Shown here: piece by piece, positions 51,801 to 60,081 of the stretch | Layout: every line of letters begins with the position of its first letter | Numbering within the stretch: the first letter of the stretch is position 1 | Source: Blastomonas sp. | GTDB taxonomy: Bacteria; Pseudomonadota; Alphaproteobacteria; Sphingomonadales; Sphingomonadaceae | NCBI RefSeq assembly: GCF_030373265.1 | Contig: NZ_JAUCZC010000021.1 | Coordinates: 1 to 64,000 of the forward strand | Reading direction: 5' to 3' | Length of the DNA stretch: 64,000 nt | Program-made: the position numbers and the translations under genes | Notes under the pieces: model-generated | Database searches by the model: none | The model's input: the letters and a program-made list of their open reading frames with translations, nothing else | What the model was told of the DNA's origin: nothing

Positions 51801-52193
51801 GCCGGCTTCCAGAACTTTGTTCAGAATTCTCCGCTGAACAAGCATCAGGGTCGGATCGCACCGAAGAACATCGGCAAGAGCCCGCGCTACAACAAGCTCG
51901 ACCTGTCGCTGCGTCAGGAAGTGCCGTTCGTGCTGGGTACCAAGGTGGAACTGCTGGCCGACGTCGAAAACGTCCTCAACCTGCTCGACTCCGACTGGGG
52001 CACCATCCGTCAGGTTGGCTTCCCTTACTACGGCACGCTGGTGAACGTGACCTGCGTCGCGCAGGGCACCAACAGCTGCGCGCAGTACCAGTACGCCAAC
52101 CGCACCGGAACGAGCTTCCAGGCGCCTGCCGAAGCCGTCGATCTGCGCGGTTCGCTGTGGTCGGTTCGCTTCGGGGTTCGCGTAACCTTCTGA
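48882..52193 (+). CDS. TonB-dependent receptor, Oar-like with carboxypeptidase-regulatory-like domain
   Basis: This 1103-aa outer-membrane receptor has a signal peptide ending AHAQ (cleavage near residue 27), a CarboxypepD_reg-like beta-sandwich (about 32-115: SSVRGSVTGDGTPLAGAEVR), a plug region (RDIRNLAARDPRVNLDPTNG, then FTVDGVAFGDPFGLEAGG), and a long beta-barrel ending in Phe (WSVRFGVRVTF), as porin-type barrels do. Oar/OmpA-related receptors take up large or complex nutrients. The ATG at 48882 has GGGGAAAAG upstream; an in-frame start 22 codons earlier overlaps the LacI-type operator. Codon use (more third-position T than its neighbours) suggests high expression. Confidence 0.92.
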   Translation: MQIRYYLAASAAALSLATVMAAPAHAQETTSSVRGSVTGDGTPLAGAEVRVIHTPSGTVASTVTDSTGTFSASGLRLGGPFTIEVNAPGFEQSSVTDIFLQAGQPFRVPIELQSQAVIVVTASSIAASTSLESGAGTVLTARDIAGVSNVNRDIRNLAARDPRVNLDPTNGGAISIAGQNNRFNRFTVDGVAFGDPFGLEAGGLVSARGPVPLDAIGEFSVEIAPVDIQQGFFQGGAINAQLKSGSNRFSGIAGFYYADDSLRGDKARGVARTGAFESKIYTAQVTGPIIEDKLFFALTYERLRDVVPAPIAPDALGISAAQVDQISQIAQSAYNFDTQGVASSIPEKDDKVVAKVDWNIADGHRATFTYIYNEGNVTAGQTGIGALTAPNPNFALRSNNYNQGAVNHFGIVQFNNQWTDSFSTQIRASYADYVRLQQPFGEPSFGEFRTCLDPAATAPAAGQNATQAALACSPNTRQLTFGPDISRQANELDAQSLNIEFQATLQLNNHTLKLIAERRQQDIRNLFAQRVSGAWYFDSVSDLQARRANELNFAVPLRGGIDTVTAEFENNSWTFGLQDTIDVTDTLVVTAGFRWDLFDTPSRPFVNNDFFNRYGFTNASSLNGRQLFQPRFGLNWKPTDRLTVRGSAGLFGGGNPNVWISNSYSNPGPTLGSVQVRRLPGVGGAPDTFTIAGVTGLTSAQVQALGAATLNNVSGGTGIPQALIDAVGGTGTAQAPTNALDPNFKVPSQWRASGTVDYNADLGFLGDNWNFGVDVVYSRVKDALEWTDLRSVVTGVLPDGRPRYSALPGQGTTTNTDILLTNRDQGYSWNVVARFDKRWENGFRLGGAYTYQRAKDLNPGTSSVAFSNYTNSAAEDPNFSAFGTSNYQRDDAFRLVMGYDAQLFGENTTRFELFFNSLSGQRYSYTFADQASGNLRSNVFGVTGNNQRYTMYVPNVASQTADPLVSYAPGFDFAGFQNFVQNSPLNKHQGRIAPKNIGKSPRYNKLDLSLRQEVPFVLGTKVELLADVENVLNLLDSDWGTIRQVGFPYYGTLVNVTCVAQGTNSCAQYQYANRTGTSFQAPAEAVDLRGSLWSVRFGVRVTF

Positions 52194-52221
52194 TCGCATT
52201 CCCTTCAAGGGGAGAGGAACG

Positions 52222-52254
52222 GGGCGCGGTGGTTTCGACCATCGCGCCCTTTTT
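52222..52254 (+). terminator. Rho-independent terminator after the receptor gene
   Basis: GGGCGCGGTGGT pairs with ACCATCGCGCCC around a TTCG tetraloop (one G-T pair), followed by five Ts at 52250-52254. It lies 28 bp after the receptor stop. A clear intrinsic terminator. Confidence 0.92.
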
Positions 52255-52282
52255 CTTTGCGCTGGCCGGGGGGTGCACCCAC

Positions 52283-52318
52283 AAAAAAGCCCCCTGTTCG
52301 GATGCTGGAACAGGGGGC
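52283..52318 (-). terminator. Rho-independent terminator after thrS
   Basis: On the minus strand, GCCCCCTGTTC and GAACAGGGGGC (arms 52308-52318 and 52289-52299) form an 11-bp stem followed by six Ts (52283-52288). It lies 25 bp after the thrS stop, and the receptor terminator sits just beyond it from the other side. Confidence 0.92.
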
Positions 52319-52343
52319 CTTGTCTGCCAGATGATGAGGGCGG

Positions 52344-54356
52344 TCAGCCCTTTAGATCGGGTGCCAGCGCCTCGGCCTTCAGCATCGCCACCGCCTCGTC
52401 GAGCGACAGGAACTGCTGCTGCTGCTCGCCAAGACGGCGCAGCGCGACGGTGCGCTTTTCGGCCTCCTGCTTGCCGACCACCAGGATGTTGGGCACGCGC
52501 CCGACCGAATGCTCGCGCACCTTGTAGTTGATCTTCTCGTTGCGCGTATCGGATTCGACGCGGATGCCCGCCGCCTGCAGCGCCGCGACCACTTCATGCG
52601 CATAGTCGTCGGCGTCCGAGACGATGGTCGCGACCACCGCCTGCACCGGCGCGAGCCACAGCGGGAACTTGCCCGCATAATGCTCGATCAGGATGCCGAT
52701 GAAGCGCTCATAGCTCCCCAGGATCGCGCGGTGGAGCATGATCGGGCGGTGGCGATTGCCGTCCTCGGCGATGTAGCTCGCATCGAGCCGCTCGGGCAGC
52801 ACGGTGTCGGTCTGGATCGTACCGACCTGCCAGGTACGCCCGATCGCGTCGGTGAGGTGGAACTCGAGCTTGGGCGCGTAGAACGCGCCTTCGCCCGGCA
52901 GTTCCTCCCAGCCCCACTCGGGCGTATTGCGGCCCGTCGCGGCGACGGCATCGCGCATCGACTGTTCGGACCAGTCCCACATTTCGTCGGTGCCAAAGCG
53001 CTTTTCGGGGCGCAGCGCGAGCTTGATGGCATAATCGCCAAAGCCCAGGTCCTTGTAGACCACATCGAGCAGGTCGCAGAACTTGCTGATCTCGTCGACC
53101 AGCTGGTCCTCGCGGCAGAAGATGTGCGCATCGTCCTGGGTGAACTGCCGCACCCGCATCAGCCCGTGCAGCGCGCCGTGCGGCTCGTTGCGGTGGCAGC
53201 AGCCCATCTCGGCGAGCCGCAGCGGCAGGTCGCGATAGCTCTTGATCCCCTGGCGGAAGATCAGCACGTGCGCGGGGCAGTTCATCGGCTTCAACGCCAT
53301 CCACGCGGCGTCGTTCGACACCACCGGCCCCTCGTCTTCGGTGTTCGGCACCTCATCGGGGATGACGAACATGTTCTCGCGATACTTGCCCCAATGGCCC
53401 GACTGCTCCCACTGGCGCGCGTCCATCACCTGCGGCGTCTTGACCTCGAGATAGCCTGCGGCGTCGAGACGGCGGCGCATGTAAGCTTCGAGCGCGCGGT
53501 AGATCACGAAGCCGCGCGGGTGCCAGAACACCGATCCGTGCGCTTCGGCCTGGAGGTGGAACAGGTCCATCTCCGCGCCGATCTTGCGGTGGTCGCGCTT
53601 GGCCGCTTCCTCGAGCCGCACCAGATGCGCATCGAGCTGCTTCTTGTTGAGCCAGCCGGTGCCGTAGATCCGCGACAGTTGCGGGTTGCGCTGGTCGCCG
53701 CGCCAATAGGCACCCGAAACCCGCGTCAGCTTGAACGCACTGGGGTCGAGCTTGCCGGTCGAGGCGAGATGCGGGCCGCGGCACATGTCCATCCACGCGC
53801 CGGGGCGACCGGGCTCGCCCGACCAATAGACCGTCAGCTCCTCGTCATCGGGAAGCTCGGCGGCCCATTCGGCCTTGAAGCTTTCGCCCGCCGCCTGCCA
53901 GCGTTCGATCAGGTCGCTGCGGCTCCACACCTCGCGCACCAGCGGAAGGTCGGCGGCGATGATGCGGCGCATCTCGGCCTCGATCGCGGGCAGGTCCTCG
54001 TCGGTGAACGGGCGCTCTGCTGGCGCGAAGTCGTAATAGAAGCCATCGTCGGTGGAAGGGCCGAAGGTGATCTGCGTTCCCGGAAACAGGCTCTGCACCG
54101 CTTCGGCGAGGATGTGGGCAAAGTCATGCCGCGCCAGCTCGAGCGCATCGGCCTCGTCGCGCGCGGTGACCAAAGCGAGCTGCGCGTCGCCCTCGAACGG
54201 CCGCATGATGTCGCGCAATTCGCCATCGACCCGCGCGGCGATCGCCGCCTTGGCCAGGCCCGGACCGATCGCCGCAGCGACATCCGCCGGGGTCGAACCC
54301 TCGGGCATTTCGCGCACCGAACCATCGGGCAGGCTGATCTTCAAAAGCTGGGACAT
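52344..54356 (-). CDS. thrS: Threonine-tRNA ligase
   Basis: This 670-aa class II synthetase charges tRNA-Thr. It has the N-terminal TGS domain (about 1-62), the editing SAD domain (about 65-230, with the [14 protein letters not shown] His motif), the catalytic core (motif 2 [20 protein letters not shown], motif 3 near [20 protein letters not shown]), the zinc-ligand Cys in [13 protein letters not shown], and the anticodon-binding domain at the C-terminus ([13 protein letters not shown]). The start [14 protein letters not shown] at 54356 agrees with homologues. No T-box-like leader is seen upstream. Confidence 0.97.
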   Translation of the reverse strand: MSQLLKISLPDGSVREMPEGSTPADVAAAIGPGLAKAAIAARVDGELRDIMRPFEGDAQLALVTARDEADALELARHDFAHILAEAVQSLFPGTQITFGPSTDDGFYYDFAPAERPFTDEDLPAIEAEMRRIIAADLPLVREVWSRSDLIERWQAAGESFKAEWAAELPDDEELTVYWSGEPGRPGAWMDMCRGPHLASTGKLDPSAFKLTRVSGAYWRGDQRNPQLSRIYGTGWLNKKQLDAHLVRLEEAAKRDHRKIGAEMDLFHLQAEAHGSVFWHPRGFVIYRALEAYMRRRLDAAGYLEVKTPQVMDARQWEQSGHWGKYRENMFVIPDEVPNTEDEGPVVSNDAAWMALKPMNCPAHVLIFRQGIKSYRDLPLRLAEMGCCHRNEPHGALHGLMRVRQFTQDDAHIFCREDQLVDEISKFCDLLDVVYKDLGFGDYAIKLALRPEKRFGTDEMWDWSEQSMRDAVAATGRNTPEWGWEELPGEGAFYAPKLEFHLTDAIGRTWQVGTIQTDTVLPERLDASYIAEDGNRHRPIMLHRAILGSYERFIGILIEHYAGKFPLWLAPVQAVVATIVSDADDYAHEVVAALQAAGIRVESDTRNEKINYKVREHSVGRVPNILVVGKQEAEKRTVALRRLGEQQQQFLSLDEAVAMLKAEALAPDLKG

Positions 54357-54941
54357 ATCATCTGTCTTTCTTGTCGCTCGTTGCTCGCGCCATGGCACAA
54401 TCCGGCGCAGCCCAAAAGGGGCCAAGTTTCAGCGTCTGGGACGGAAGGAATGCGAGAAGCCGACGCCAGAGCCACCCGCACCGGGGTAGCTGGCACGTCG
54501 CAGCTGTCAGGCCGCGACGGTCCGCCCCCGGTCGCCCGGAGTGGTGCTAGTCGTGAGGGTGATGCGGATGCTCGCCATGACCAGCGATATAGCGATGAAT
54601 GGTGAAGGAGTCACTAGCGGGCAAGCGTCGACCCCGCGTCTCCCTGCAGCTAGGGAAAAGGCGCAGCGTACCCATCTTTAGAGCGACGCAGTTCCGGCCC
54701 GGTCCCCTGCGCAGGCAGGGGCCCATCTTCTGGTCGCACGTCTGATGAGCCCTTGGCTCGATTGCCAACGGTCCGGTGATGGGCCCCTGCCTGCGCAGGG
54801 GACCGGCAAAGTTACGAGCCATCCTGCCTGATGGGTGCGATCGAATGGACGACAAGCACCCCAAACGTTTTATCAAGGACGCTTGACATCCGACCGCCAA
54901 AAAGACAATGTTCCTTTACACCGAATCAAGGGAGCTTGACT
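54357..54941. other. Intergenic region without recognised gene
   Basis: This stretch of about 585 bp between divergent thrS and the small membrane-protein genes holds a family D repeat (54699-54806). It also holds a promoter region for the plus-strand cassette (AT-richer DNA at about 54855-54925). Short open frames cross the repeat but show no ribosome-binding site or protein-like composition, so none is called. Confidence 0.5.
54699..54806. repeat. Repeat family D, 108-bp palindrome copy 1
   Basis: Perfect outer arms run from CCGGTCCCCTGCGCAGGCAG to CTGCCTGCGCAGGGGACCGG. The whole unit is 108 bp. The copy at 55814-55921 is the same length, in the same orientation of its inner part, and differs at about eight inner positions only. 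The two flank the three-gene cassette 54942-55732. Confidence 0.88.
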
Positions 54942-55118
54942 ATGAATACCTATCTTCAAGCAATGTGCTGGGCGCTTGCCATCATGGGACTGGCGGTGCT
55001 CAACGTCTTCGAGGTCATCTCCGATGGCACCGCGCAGGCGATGTTCACCACGCTGCCGATCCTCGCGGTGATCTCGATCAGCGCCAAGGGCCGCTGCGCC
55101 CGACGCGGGGCTGCCTGA
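54942..55118 (+). CDS. Small membrane protein, 58 aa
   Basis: The ATG at 54942 has AAGGGAGC upstream. The product has two hydrophobic segments (MCWALAIMGLAVLNVFEVIS and AMFTTLPILAVISIS) around a short polar loop (DGTAQ), and a basic tail (AKGRCARRGAA). It is probably a two-span inner-membrane protein with both ends in the cytoplasm. It is the first gene of a tight three-gene cassette with a 139-aa membrane protein and an XRE regulator. Family unknown to me. Confidence 0.7.
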   Translation: MNTYLQAMCWALAIMGLAVLNVFEVISDGTAQAMFTTLPILAVISISAKGRCARRGAA

Positions 55119-55121
55119 CCG

Positions 55122-55541
55122 ATGCGCGCCAACAACCATCCGGCGATGCGGCGCTACACGAAGCGCATCATCCCGATTACGTTTGCCTATATCGCCACCA
55201 TTGCGCTTGCCACCGCGATGGTGCCGGACAATGCTCCTGCGAGCGCGCTGACCATCGGGCTGGCGCTGCTGCCTGGCATCGCCGCGCTGGGTTGGTTGTG
55301 GGCGATGGGGCGGCTGCTGATCGAGCTCGACGACGAATATCTGCGGATGCTCGAAGTTCGCAAGTTCCTGGTTGCTACGGGGGCCACGCTGGCCATCACC
55401 AGCGTCTGGGGGGTGCTCGAGCTTTATTCGCCAGAGGTGCCGAAGCTGGCGGTGTTCTTTGTCTTCCCGATCTGGTGCATCGGCCTGGCGCTGGGCCAAC
55501 TGGTCAACCGGTTCGCTTTTGGTGACCGGGGCACGTGCTGA
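55122..55541 (+). CDS. Four-span membrane protein, 139 aa
   Basis: This protein begins 3 bp after the 58-aa gene. A basic head (MRANNHPAMRRYTKR) is followed by four hydrophobic segments of about 18-20 residues (IIPITFAYIATIALATAMV, ALTIGLALLPGIAALGWLWA, FLVATGATLAITSVWGVL, LAVFFVFPIWCIGLALGQLV). An acidic loop in the middle reads LIELDDEYLRMLEVRK. Pairs of such a protein and a small XRE regulator occur widely in Proteobacteria, but the function is unclear. Its stop overlaps the regulator start by one base. Confidence 0.8.
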   Translation: MRANNHPAMRRYTKRIIPITFAYIATIALATAMVPDNAPASALTIGLALLPGIAALGWLWAMGRLLIELDDEYLRMLEVRKFLVATGATLAITSVWGVLELYSPEVPKLAVFFVFPIWCIGLALGQLVNRFAFGDRGTC

Positions 55542-55732
55542 TGAAGAATCGGCTGAAAGTGCTGCGCGCCGAGCGCGACTGGACGCAGGGCGATCTGGCC
55601 GATGCCCTGGCGATCTCGCGCCAGAGCATCAACGCGATCGAGACCGGCAAATACGACCCCTCGCTCCCGCTCGCCTTCCGCATCGCCGATCTGTTCGAGC
55701 TGCCGATCGAGGCGATATTCCTGCGGGATTGA
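55541..55732 (+). CDS. Small XRE-family (Cro/CI) transcriptional regulator
   Basis: This 63-aa protein is almost entirely one helix-turn-helix domain: LKVLRAERDWTQGDLADALA, then ISRQSINAIETGKYDPSLPL and RIADLFELPIEAIF. It resembles the compact YgzD/Cro-type regulators that accompany small membrane proteins. ATG at 55541 overlaps the stop of the previous gene (TGATG). It probably regulates its own cassette. A diverged start at 55535 is less likely. Confidence 0.9.
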   Translation: MKNRLKVLRAERDWTQGDLADALAISRQSINAIETGKYDPSLPLAFRIADLFELPIEAIFLRD

Positions 55733-55813
55733 GAGACTCAGCCTCCATAGCCCAGTCGCATCAAGGGAAAGGCGACGTGTTAGCATTCGTCTTTGGATCC
55801 CCACTGCCCTTGC

Positions 55814-55921
55814 CCGGTCCCCTGCGCAGGCAGGGGCCCATCTTCTGGTCGCGCGTCTGATGCACCCTTGGCTGGACTGGCGACGGTCCGATGATGGGCC
55901 CCTGCCTGCGCAGGGGACCGG
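55814..55921. repeat. Repeat family D, 108-bp palindrome copy 2
   Basis: Same length and outer arms as 54699-54806, with about eight differences confined to the central 60 bp. It lies 81 bp after the XRE regulator stop and 57 bp before the hydrolase start. A third, diverged copy is at about 14939-15030. Confidence 0.88.
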
Positions 55922-55978
55922 GCGAATGCCAGACGCCCGCTCTGGTCTAGCTCCGTCCGGTCCGCTAAGCCGCTCGCC

Positions 55979-56743
55979 ATGAACCACAACACCAGCTTCC
56001 TCGACCGCGCCGATCGGCCGCGGCTCGTCTACCACCACCGCCGCGCCGTCACGGCAGCCGCGGTTACACCCACCCTGGTCTTCCTGCCCGGCTATGCCAG
56101 CGACATGACCGGCACCAAGGCGCTGGCGCTCGATGGCTGGGCCGAACGCCAGGGGCTGGCGATGCTGCGCTTCGATTATGCCGGGTGCGGCGCCAGCGGC
56201 GGCAAGTTCGACGACCAGGGCCTGGCCGACTGGCGCGATGACGTGCTGGCGCTGATCGACACCGTGGTCAGCGGCCCGGTGCTGCTGATCGGGTCTTCGA
56301 TGGGCGGCTGGCTGGCGCTGCTGGTGGCGCTTGCCCGGCCCGCGCGCGTTGCAGGCATCGTCGGCATCGCCGCCGCGCCCGATTTCACGATGTGGGGCTT
56401 CAGCCAAGAGGAGAAGATGACCATCCTCACCGAAGGGCGGCTCGAAAAGCCCAGCGAATACGGCCCCGAGCCGATGGTGACGACCCGCAAGTTCTGGCAG
56501 TCTGGCGAGGGCAACCGCGTGCTGATCGGCGAGATCGCGATCGATTGCCCGGTGCGGCTGATCCAGGGTCAGGCCGATGCGGACGTGCCGTGGCAATATG
56601 CGCTGGAGACCCAGAAGCAGCTGCGGGCCCAGGACGTGCAATTGCTGCTGATCAAGGACGGCGACCACCGCCTGTCGCGCGATCAGGACATCGCGCTGCT
56701 GCTGCAGACGGTGGGCGATCTGGTGGAGCGTGTGGCGGCCTGA
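55979..56743 (+). CDS. Alpha/beta hydrolase, 254 aa
   Basis: This is an alpha/beta-hydrolase fold protein with nucleophile elbow GSSMGGWLA (Ser107), an acid residue in the RLIQGQADADVPW region, and catalytic His in KDGDHRLSRDQD. The opening TLVFLPGYASDMTGTKALAL and RFDYAGCGASGG resemble the palmitoyl-thioesterase ABHD10-like group. No signal peptide. Substrate unknown. It ends 10 bp before a family C repeat and is convergent with the thioesterase gene. Confidence 0.87.
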   Translation: MNHNTSFLDRADRPRLVYHHRRAVTAAAVTPTLVFLPGYASDMTGTKALALDGWAERQGLAMLRFDYAGCGASGGKFDDQGLADWRDDVLALIDTVVSGPVLLIGSSMGGWLALLVALARPARVAGIVGIAAAPDFTMWGFSQEEKMTILTEGRLEKPSEYGPEPMVTTRKFWQSGEGNRVLIGEIAIDCPVRLIQGQADADVPWQYALETQKQLRAQDVQLLLIKDGDHRLSRDQDIALLLQTVGDLVERVAA

Positions 56744-56752
56744 TCGCATTTT

Positions 56753-56832
56753 CCGTCACCCGCGCGCAGACGGGGGGCCCGCTTCTAAGCGACAATTGCG
56801 CCGAAGCGGGATTCCCGCGTTCGCGGGAATGA
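56753..56832. repeat. Repeat family C, palindrome copy 2
   Basis: An element of 80 bp from CGTCACCCGCGC to TTCCCGCGTTCGCGGGAATG(AC), fitting the 24091-24171 and 58158-58239 copies. The left arm is more diverged here. It lies between two convergent genes. Confidence 0.7.
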
Positions 56833-56840
56833 CAAACGAA

Positions 56841-57248
56841 TCACACCAGCCGCGTCTCGCGCACGATGGGCCTGGGACGATGGTTCTCGTCGAGTGCGAC
56901 GAAGGTGAACAGGCCGCTGGTCACGCGCACTTCCTCCGGGCCGCGTCCGCGCGTGGCAATGACATCGATTCGAATCGAAATCGACGTGCGCCCGACCCGC
57001 TCGACCTCGGCATAGACCGAGATGATGTCGCGCAGCAGGATCGGCGCGAGGAACTGCATCGCCTCGATCGCGACGGTGGCGCACGGCCCCTGCGTTTCCC
57101 GCCCCGCGACGATACCGCCCGCGATATCCATCTGCGCCAGCACCCAGCCGCCGAAGATATGACCGTTGGAATTGATGTCTGCCGGCGCGGGCACCACGCG
57201 CAGCACCGGATCGCGGCACTCTGTCAGGCGATTAGCGGACTCTTGCAT
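56841..57248 (-). CDS. Acyl-CoA thioesterase, hotdog fold
   Basis: This 135-aa single-hotdog thioesterase of the YciA type has the family pattern DINSNGHIFGGWVLAQMDIA (catalytic Asn/His/Asp region), GPCATVAIEAMQFLAPILLR and DIISVYAEVERVGRTSISIR. It hydrolyses acyl-CoAs in the cytoplasm. Start at 57248 is 23 bp after the small membrane-protein gene 57272-57562, so the two may be co-transcribed. Confidence 0.92.
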   Translation of the reverse strand: MQESANRLTECRDPVLRVVPAPADINSNGHIFGGWVLAQMDIAGGIVAGRETQGPCATVAIEAMQFLAPILLRDIISVYAEVERVGRTSISIRIDVIATRGRGPEEVRVTSGLFTFVALDENHRPRPIVRETRLV

Positions 57249-57271
57249 GGCTTTACCCCCCTGTATGGGAT

Positions 57272-57562
57272 CTACGAATCGTCGGGATCGAGCGCATCGT
57301 CTATCGATTCGTCATGCCCGGTGCCACTGGAGAGAAACACCAACCCCATCAGCGCTGCGGTCAACAGCATGGTAAAGCCTACCCCCAGCGCGGCGGCGAT
57401 ATACAGATGGATCGAAACGGTCCCGTGCAGCGCGAACAGCACGCCCAATATGCCCACCACCGCCAGCGACGTGGCCGCGGCCATCCAGCCCATCACACGC
57501 CAGTAGCGGCGCCAGGCGAAGCGGGCATAATCGGGATCGTCGAGGTTGGAAAAGCGGGGCAT
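57272..57562 (-). CDS. Small two-span membrane protein, 96 aa
   Basis: The start at 57562 gives MPRFSNLDDPDYARFAWRRY followed by two hydrophobic segments (MGWMAAATSLAVVGILGVLF and IAAALGVGFTMLLTAALMGL) and an acidic C-terminal tail (HDESIDDALDPDDS). I recognise no domain. Such proteins are common next to thioesterase or CBS genes in sphingomonads. The role is unknown. A longer upstream frame lacks support. Confidence 0.72.
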   Translation of the reverse strand: MPRFSNLDDPDYARFAWRRYWRVMGWMAAATSLAVVGILGVLFALHGTVSIHLYIAAALGVGFTMLLTAALMGLVFLSSGTGHDESIDDALDPDDS

Positions 57563-57703
57563 GGACAGGGATATAGGTTGAGATGCCTTTTCTTTCCAAG
57601 CATTTCGTGGGACCATCAGCCTGCTTGAGTCGCCATGGCGGACCTCGTTGCAACGCCGCCTTTGTCAAAGGGACCGGGCTTTACGCTTAGGAGGGCGCTT
57701 GTC

Positions 57704-58132
57704 ATGACCATTGCCACTATTCTGTCGGGGCGCGATGGCGCGGTCCACCAGTGCACCTGCAACGCCACGGTGCGCGATGCCGCCAATCTGCTCGCCGAGC
57801 GGCGCATCGGCGCGCTGCCGATCGTGCGCGATGGCGAGGTGGTGGGCATCTTCTCCGAGCGCGATCTGGTCTACCGGCTGCATTCGGATGGCCCCGATAT
57901 TCTCGACCAGCCGGTCGAAAAGGCGATGACCGCCCCGGCGATCACGGTGACCCCCGATACGCAGGTGATGTCGGCGCTGTCGCTGATGACCCGGCGGAGA
58001 ATCCGCCATCTGCCGGTAGTCGAAGGCACGACGCTGATCGGCTTCGTCTCGATCGGCGATCTGGTGAAATACCGCATCGACAAGATCGAAAGCGAGGCTG
58101 CGGCGCTTAGGGATTACATCCAGAGCGTTTAA
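57704..58132 (+). CDS. CBS-domain pair protein, 142 aa
   Basis: A stand-alone Bateman module: CBS 1 (about 10-65, CTCNATVRDAANLLAERRIG followed by ALPIVRDGEVVGIFSERDL) and CBS 2 (about 75-130, AITVTPDTQVMSALSLMTRR and RRIRHLPVVEGTTLIGFVSI). Such modules bind adenine nucleotides and regulate partner proteins. The start at 57704 has a strong AGGAGG ribosome-binding site; an in-frame start 23 codons upstream lacks one. It is divergent from the 96-aa membrane protein. Confidence 0.92.
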   Translation: MTIATILSGRDGAVHQCTCNATVRDAANLLAERRIGALPIVRDGEVVGIFSERDLVYRLHSDGPDILDQPVEKAMTAPAITVTPDTQVMSALSLMTRRRIRHLPVVEGTTLIGFVSIGDLVKYRIDKIESEAAALRDYIQSV

Positions 58133-58157
58133 GGGCTTTTGGTTCGGGCAAACACCC

Positions 58158-58239
58158 CGTCATTCCCGCGAAGGCGGGAATCCCGCTTTTGTCTGACCCT
58201 TCGCGCAGAAGCGGGACCCCCGCCTTCGCGAGGGTGACG
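58158..58239. repeat. Repeat family C, palindrome copy 3
   Basis: An element of 82 bp from CGTCATTCCCGCGAAGGCGG to CCCCCGCCTTCGCGAGGGTG(ACG). It sits between convergent CBS and HerA-like genes. Its length and plan match the other two C copies. Confidence 0.75.
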
Positions 58240-58267
58240 ATCGAAGATGCATGGATCAGGCGACCCC

Positions 58268-59851
58268 CTACCGCATCAACCCGCCCAGCAAATTGCGCGC
58301 GAACCGGCCCAGGCCGGGAAACCCGAATGCCTTGCCGATCTCGGTCGCGACCGTGCCTGCCGCTGCGCTGGCAGCGCTCGCGCCGGGCTTGGCGCGGCTT
58401 TTCTTGCCGGTGAGCGCGCCGGCCAGCACTGCGCCGGCGGAGGCTGCCGCCGCGCCAGCCGCCGCGTTGCCCGCCTTGGCCCAGATCGATGTCGTCTTGC
58501 GCGGCTGTTTGGCGACCTCGGCCTTGCCCTGCGCCTCGACCTCCTCGGCCACAGCCGCGGCATCGGCCGCCTTTTGCGCGAGCACCTCCATCGCCGATTC
58601 GCGCTCGATCCGCGCGTCATATTTGCCGTCATAGGGCGACACCGACTGGATGATCGCGCGCTCCTTGGGGGTCAGCGGGCCCAGCCGCGAGCGCGGCGGC
58701 CTGATCAAGGTGCGCTGGGTGATCGAGGGCGAGCCGTCCTCGAGCAACGTCGAGACCAAGGCTTCACCGGTCTTCAGCTCGGTGATCGCGGTTTCGACAT
58801 CGAGATCGGGGTTGATCCGGAAGGTGTCGGCGGCGGCGCGAATCGCCTTCTGGTCGCGCGGGGTGAAGGCGCGCAGCGCGTGCTGCACCCGGTTGCCGAG
58901 CTGGCCTGCGACCTTTTCGGGAATGTCGATCGGGTTCTGGGTGACGAAATAGACACCCACGCCCTTCGAGCGAATCAGCCGGACGACCTGCTCGATCTTC
59001 TCTTCCAGCGCCTGCGGAACGTCGTCGAACAGCAGATGCGCCTCGTCGAAGAAGAAGACGAGTTTGGGCTTTTCGGGATCGCCGACCTCGGGCAGCGTCT
59101 CGAACAGCTCGGACAGCAGCCACAGCAGGAAGGTCGCATAGAGCTTGGGGCTCTGCATCAATTTGTCCGCGGCGAGCACGTTGATATAGCCGCGGCCCTG
59201 GTCGTCGCAGCACAGGAAATCGTCGATCTCGAGCGCGGGTTCGCCGAAGAACTGGCCCGCACCCTGGCTTTCGAGCTGGAGCAATTGCCGCTGGATCGTC
59301 CCGACGCTGGCCTTGGTGACATTGCCGAAGCGTGCGGACAGTTCGCTCGCATTCTCCGCGGTATAAGCGAGCACCGATTGCAGATCGGGCAGATCGAGCA
59401 GCAGCAGGCCCTGCTCGTCGGCAAAGCGGAAGGCGATGTTGAGCACGCCTTCCTGCGTGTCGTTCAATCCCATCAGCCGCGCGAGCAACAGCGGCCCCAT
59501 CTCGCTGATCGTGGTGCGGATCGGGTGGCCCTGCTCGCCATACAGATCCCAGAAGATCGCGGGGTTGTCCGAATAGGCAAAGCCCTCGAGCCCGATCTCG
59601 GCGGCGCGCGCGACCAATTTGTCATGCGCCTTGTGGGTGGGCGAGCCCGGCATCGCGATTCCTGCCAGATCGCCCTTCACATCGGCGACGAACACCGGGA
59701 CGCCCGCGGCGGAAAAGCTTTCGGCGATGCCCTGCAGCGTGACCGTCTTGCCGGTGCCGGTGGCGCCTGCCACCATGCCGTGCCGGTTGGCGCGGGAAAG
59801 CACCAGCGCCTGCCGCTCGCCGCCTCCCAGGCCTAGAAAGATGTCGGTCAT
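58268..59851 (-). CDS. HerA-like ATPase / DUF853 family
   Basis: This 527-aa P-loop ATPase of the DUF853 (YjgR) group is related to HerA/FtsK. Walker A is AGATGTGKT (residues 28-36), Walker [21 protein letters not shown], and an Arg-finger-type region lies in [20 protein letters not shown]. The C-terminus (about 440-527) is Ala/Gly-rich with a low-complexity segment and a basic stretch ([11 protein letters not shown]). A start at 59851 with GGGGGAG upstream is chosen over a frame 19 codons longer. A role in DNA translocation is assumed from the family; none is proven for DUF853. Confidence 0.88.
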   Translation of the reverse strand: MTDIFLGLGGGERQALVLSRANRHGMVAGATGTGKTVTLQGIAESFSAAGVPVFVADVKGDLAGIAMPGSPTHKAHDKLVARAAEIGLEGFAYSDNPAIFWDLYGEQGHPIRTTISEMGPLLLARLMGLNDTQEGVLNIAFRFADEQGLLLLDLPDLQSVLAYTAENASELSARFGNVTKASVGTIQRQLLQLESQGAGQFFGEPALEIDDFLCCDDQGRGYINVLAADKLMQSPKLYATFLLWLLSELFETLPEVGDPEKPKLVFFFDEAHLLFDDVPQALEEKIEQVVRLIRSKGVGVYFVTQNPIDIPEKVAGQLGNRVQHALRAFTPRDQKAIRAAADTFRINPDLDVETAITELKTGEALVSTLLEDGSPSITQRTLIRPPRSRLGPLTPKERAIIQSVSPYDGKYDARIERESAMEVLAQKAADAAAVAEEVEAQGKAEVAKQPRKTTSIWAKAGNAAAGAAAASAGAVLAGALTGKKSRAKPGASAASAAAGTVATEIGKAFGFPGLGRFARNLLGGLMR

Positions 59852-59948
59852 GGCTGGTGCTCCCCCGCTGATCGTGTTGCGCGATGTATGCCGCGAGTGC
59901 CGGGGCAAGTCGAGGGAGGTTGCGAAGCTTTACAGGACCAGCATTTTC

Positions 59949-60074
59949 AGGCCCACCCCGGCTTCGGCTTTGCCTCAGCCACCCCTCCCGCAAGCGGTAG
60001 GGGAGAATGTTGCGCAACCTCTCCCCTCCCGCTTGCGGGAGGGGCAGCGCGGCTTGCCGCGCGGGGTGGGCCTG
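59949..60074. repeat. Repeat family B between hemH and the HerA-like gene
   Basis: This 126-bp element has outer halves CAGGCCCACCCC / GGGGTGGGCCTG, inner arms CCCCTCCCGCAAGCGGTAGG and CTCCCCTCCCGCTTGCGGGA, and GCGCGGCTTGCCGCGC. It starts 8 bp after the hemH stop (minus strand) and so may end that operon. Confidence 0.75.
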
Positions 60075-60081
60075 TAAAGAC

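Noticed and set aside
54357-54700. T-box or other leader control of thrS
   Set aside because: No T-box core or specifier hairpin was found in the upstream region, and T-boxes are unusual in alphaproteobacteria.
54547-54900. A 117-residue minus-strand frame upstream of thrS
   Set aside because: It crosses a family D repeat, is rich in Arg/Gly/Pro from the palindrome, and has no ribosome site. It may be chance.
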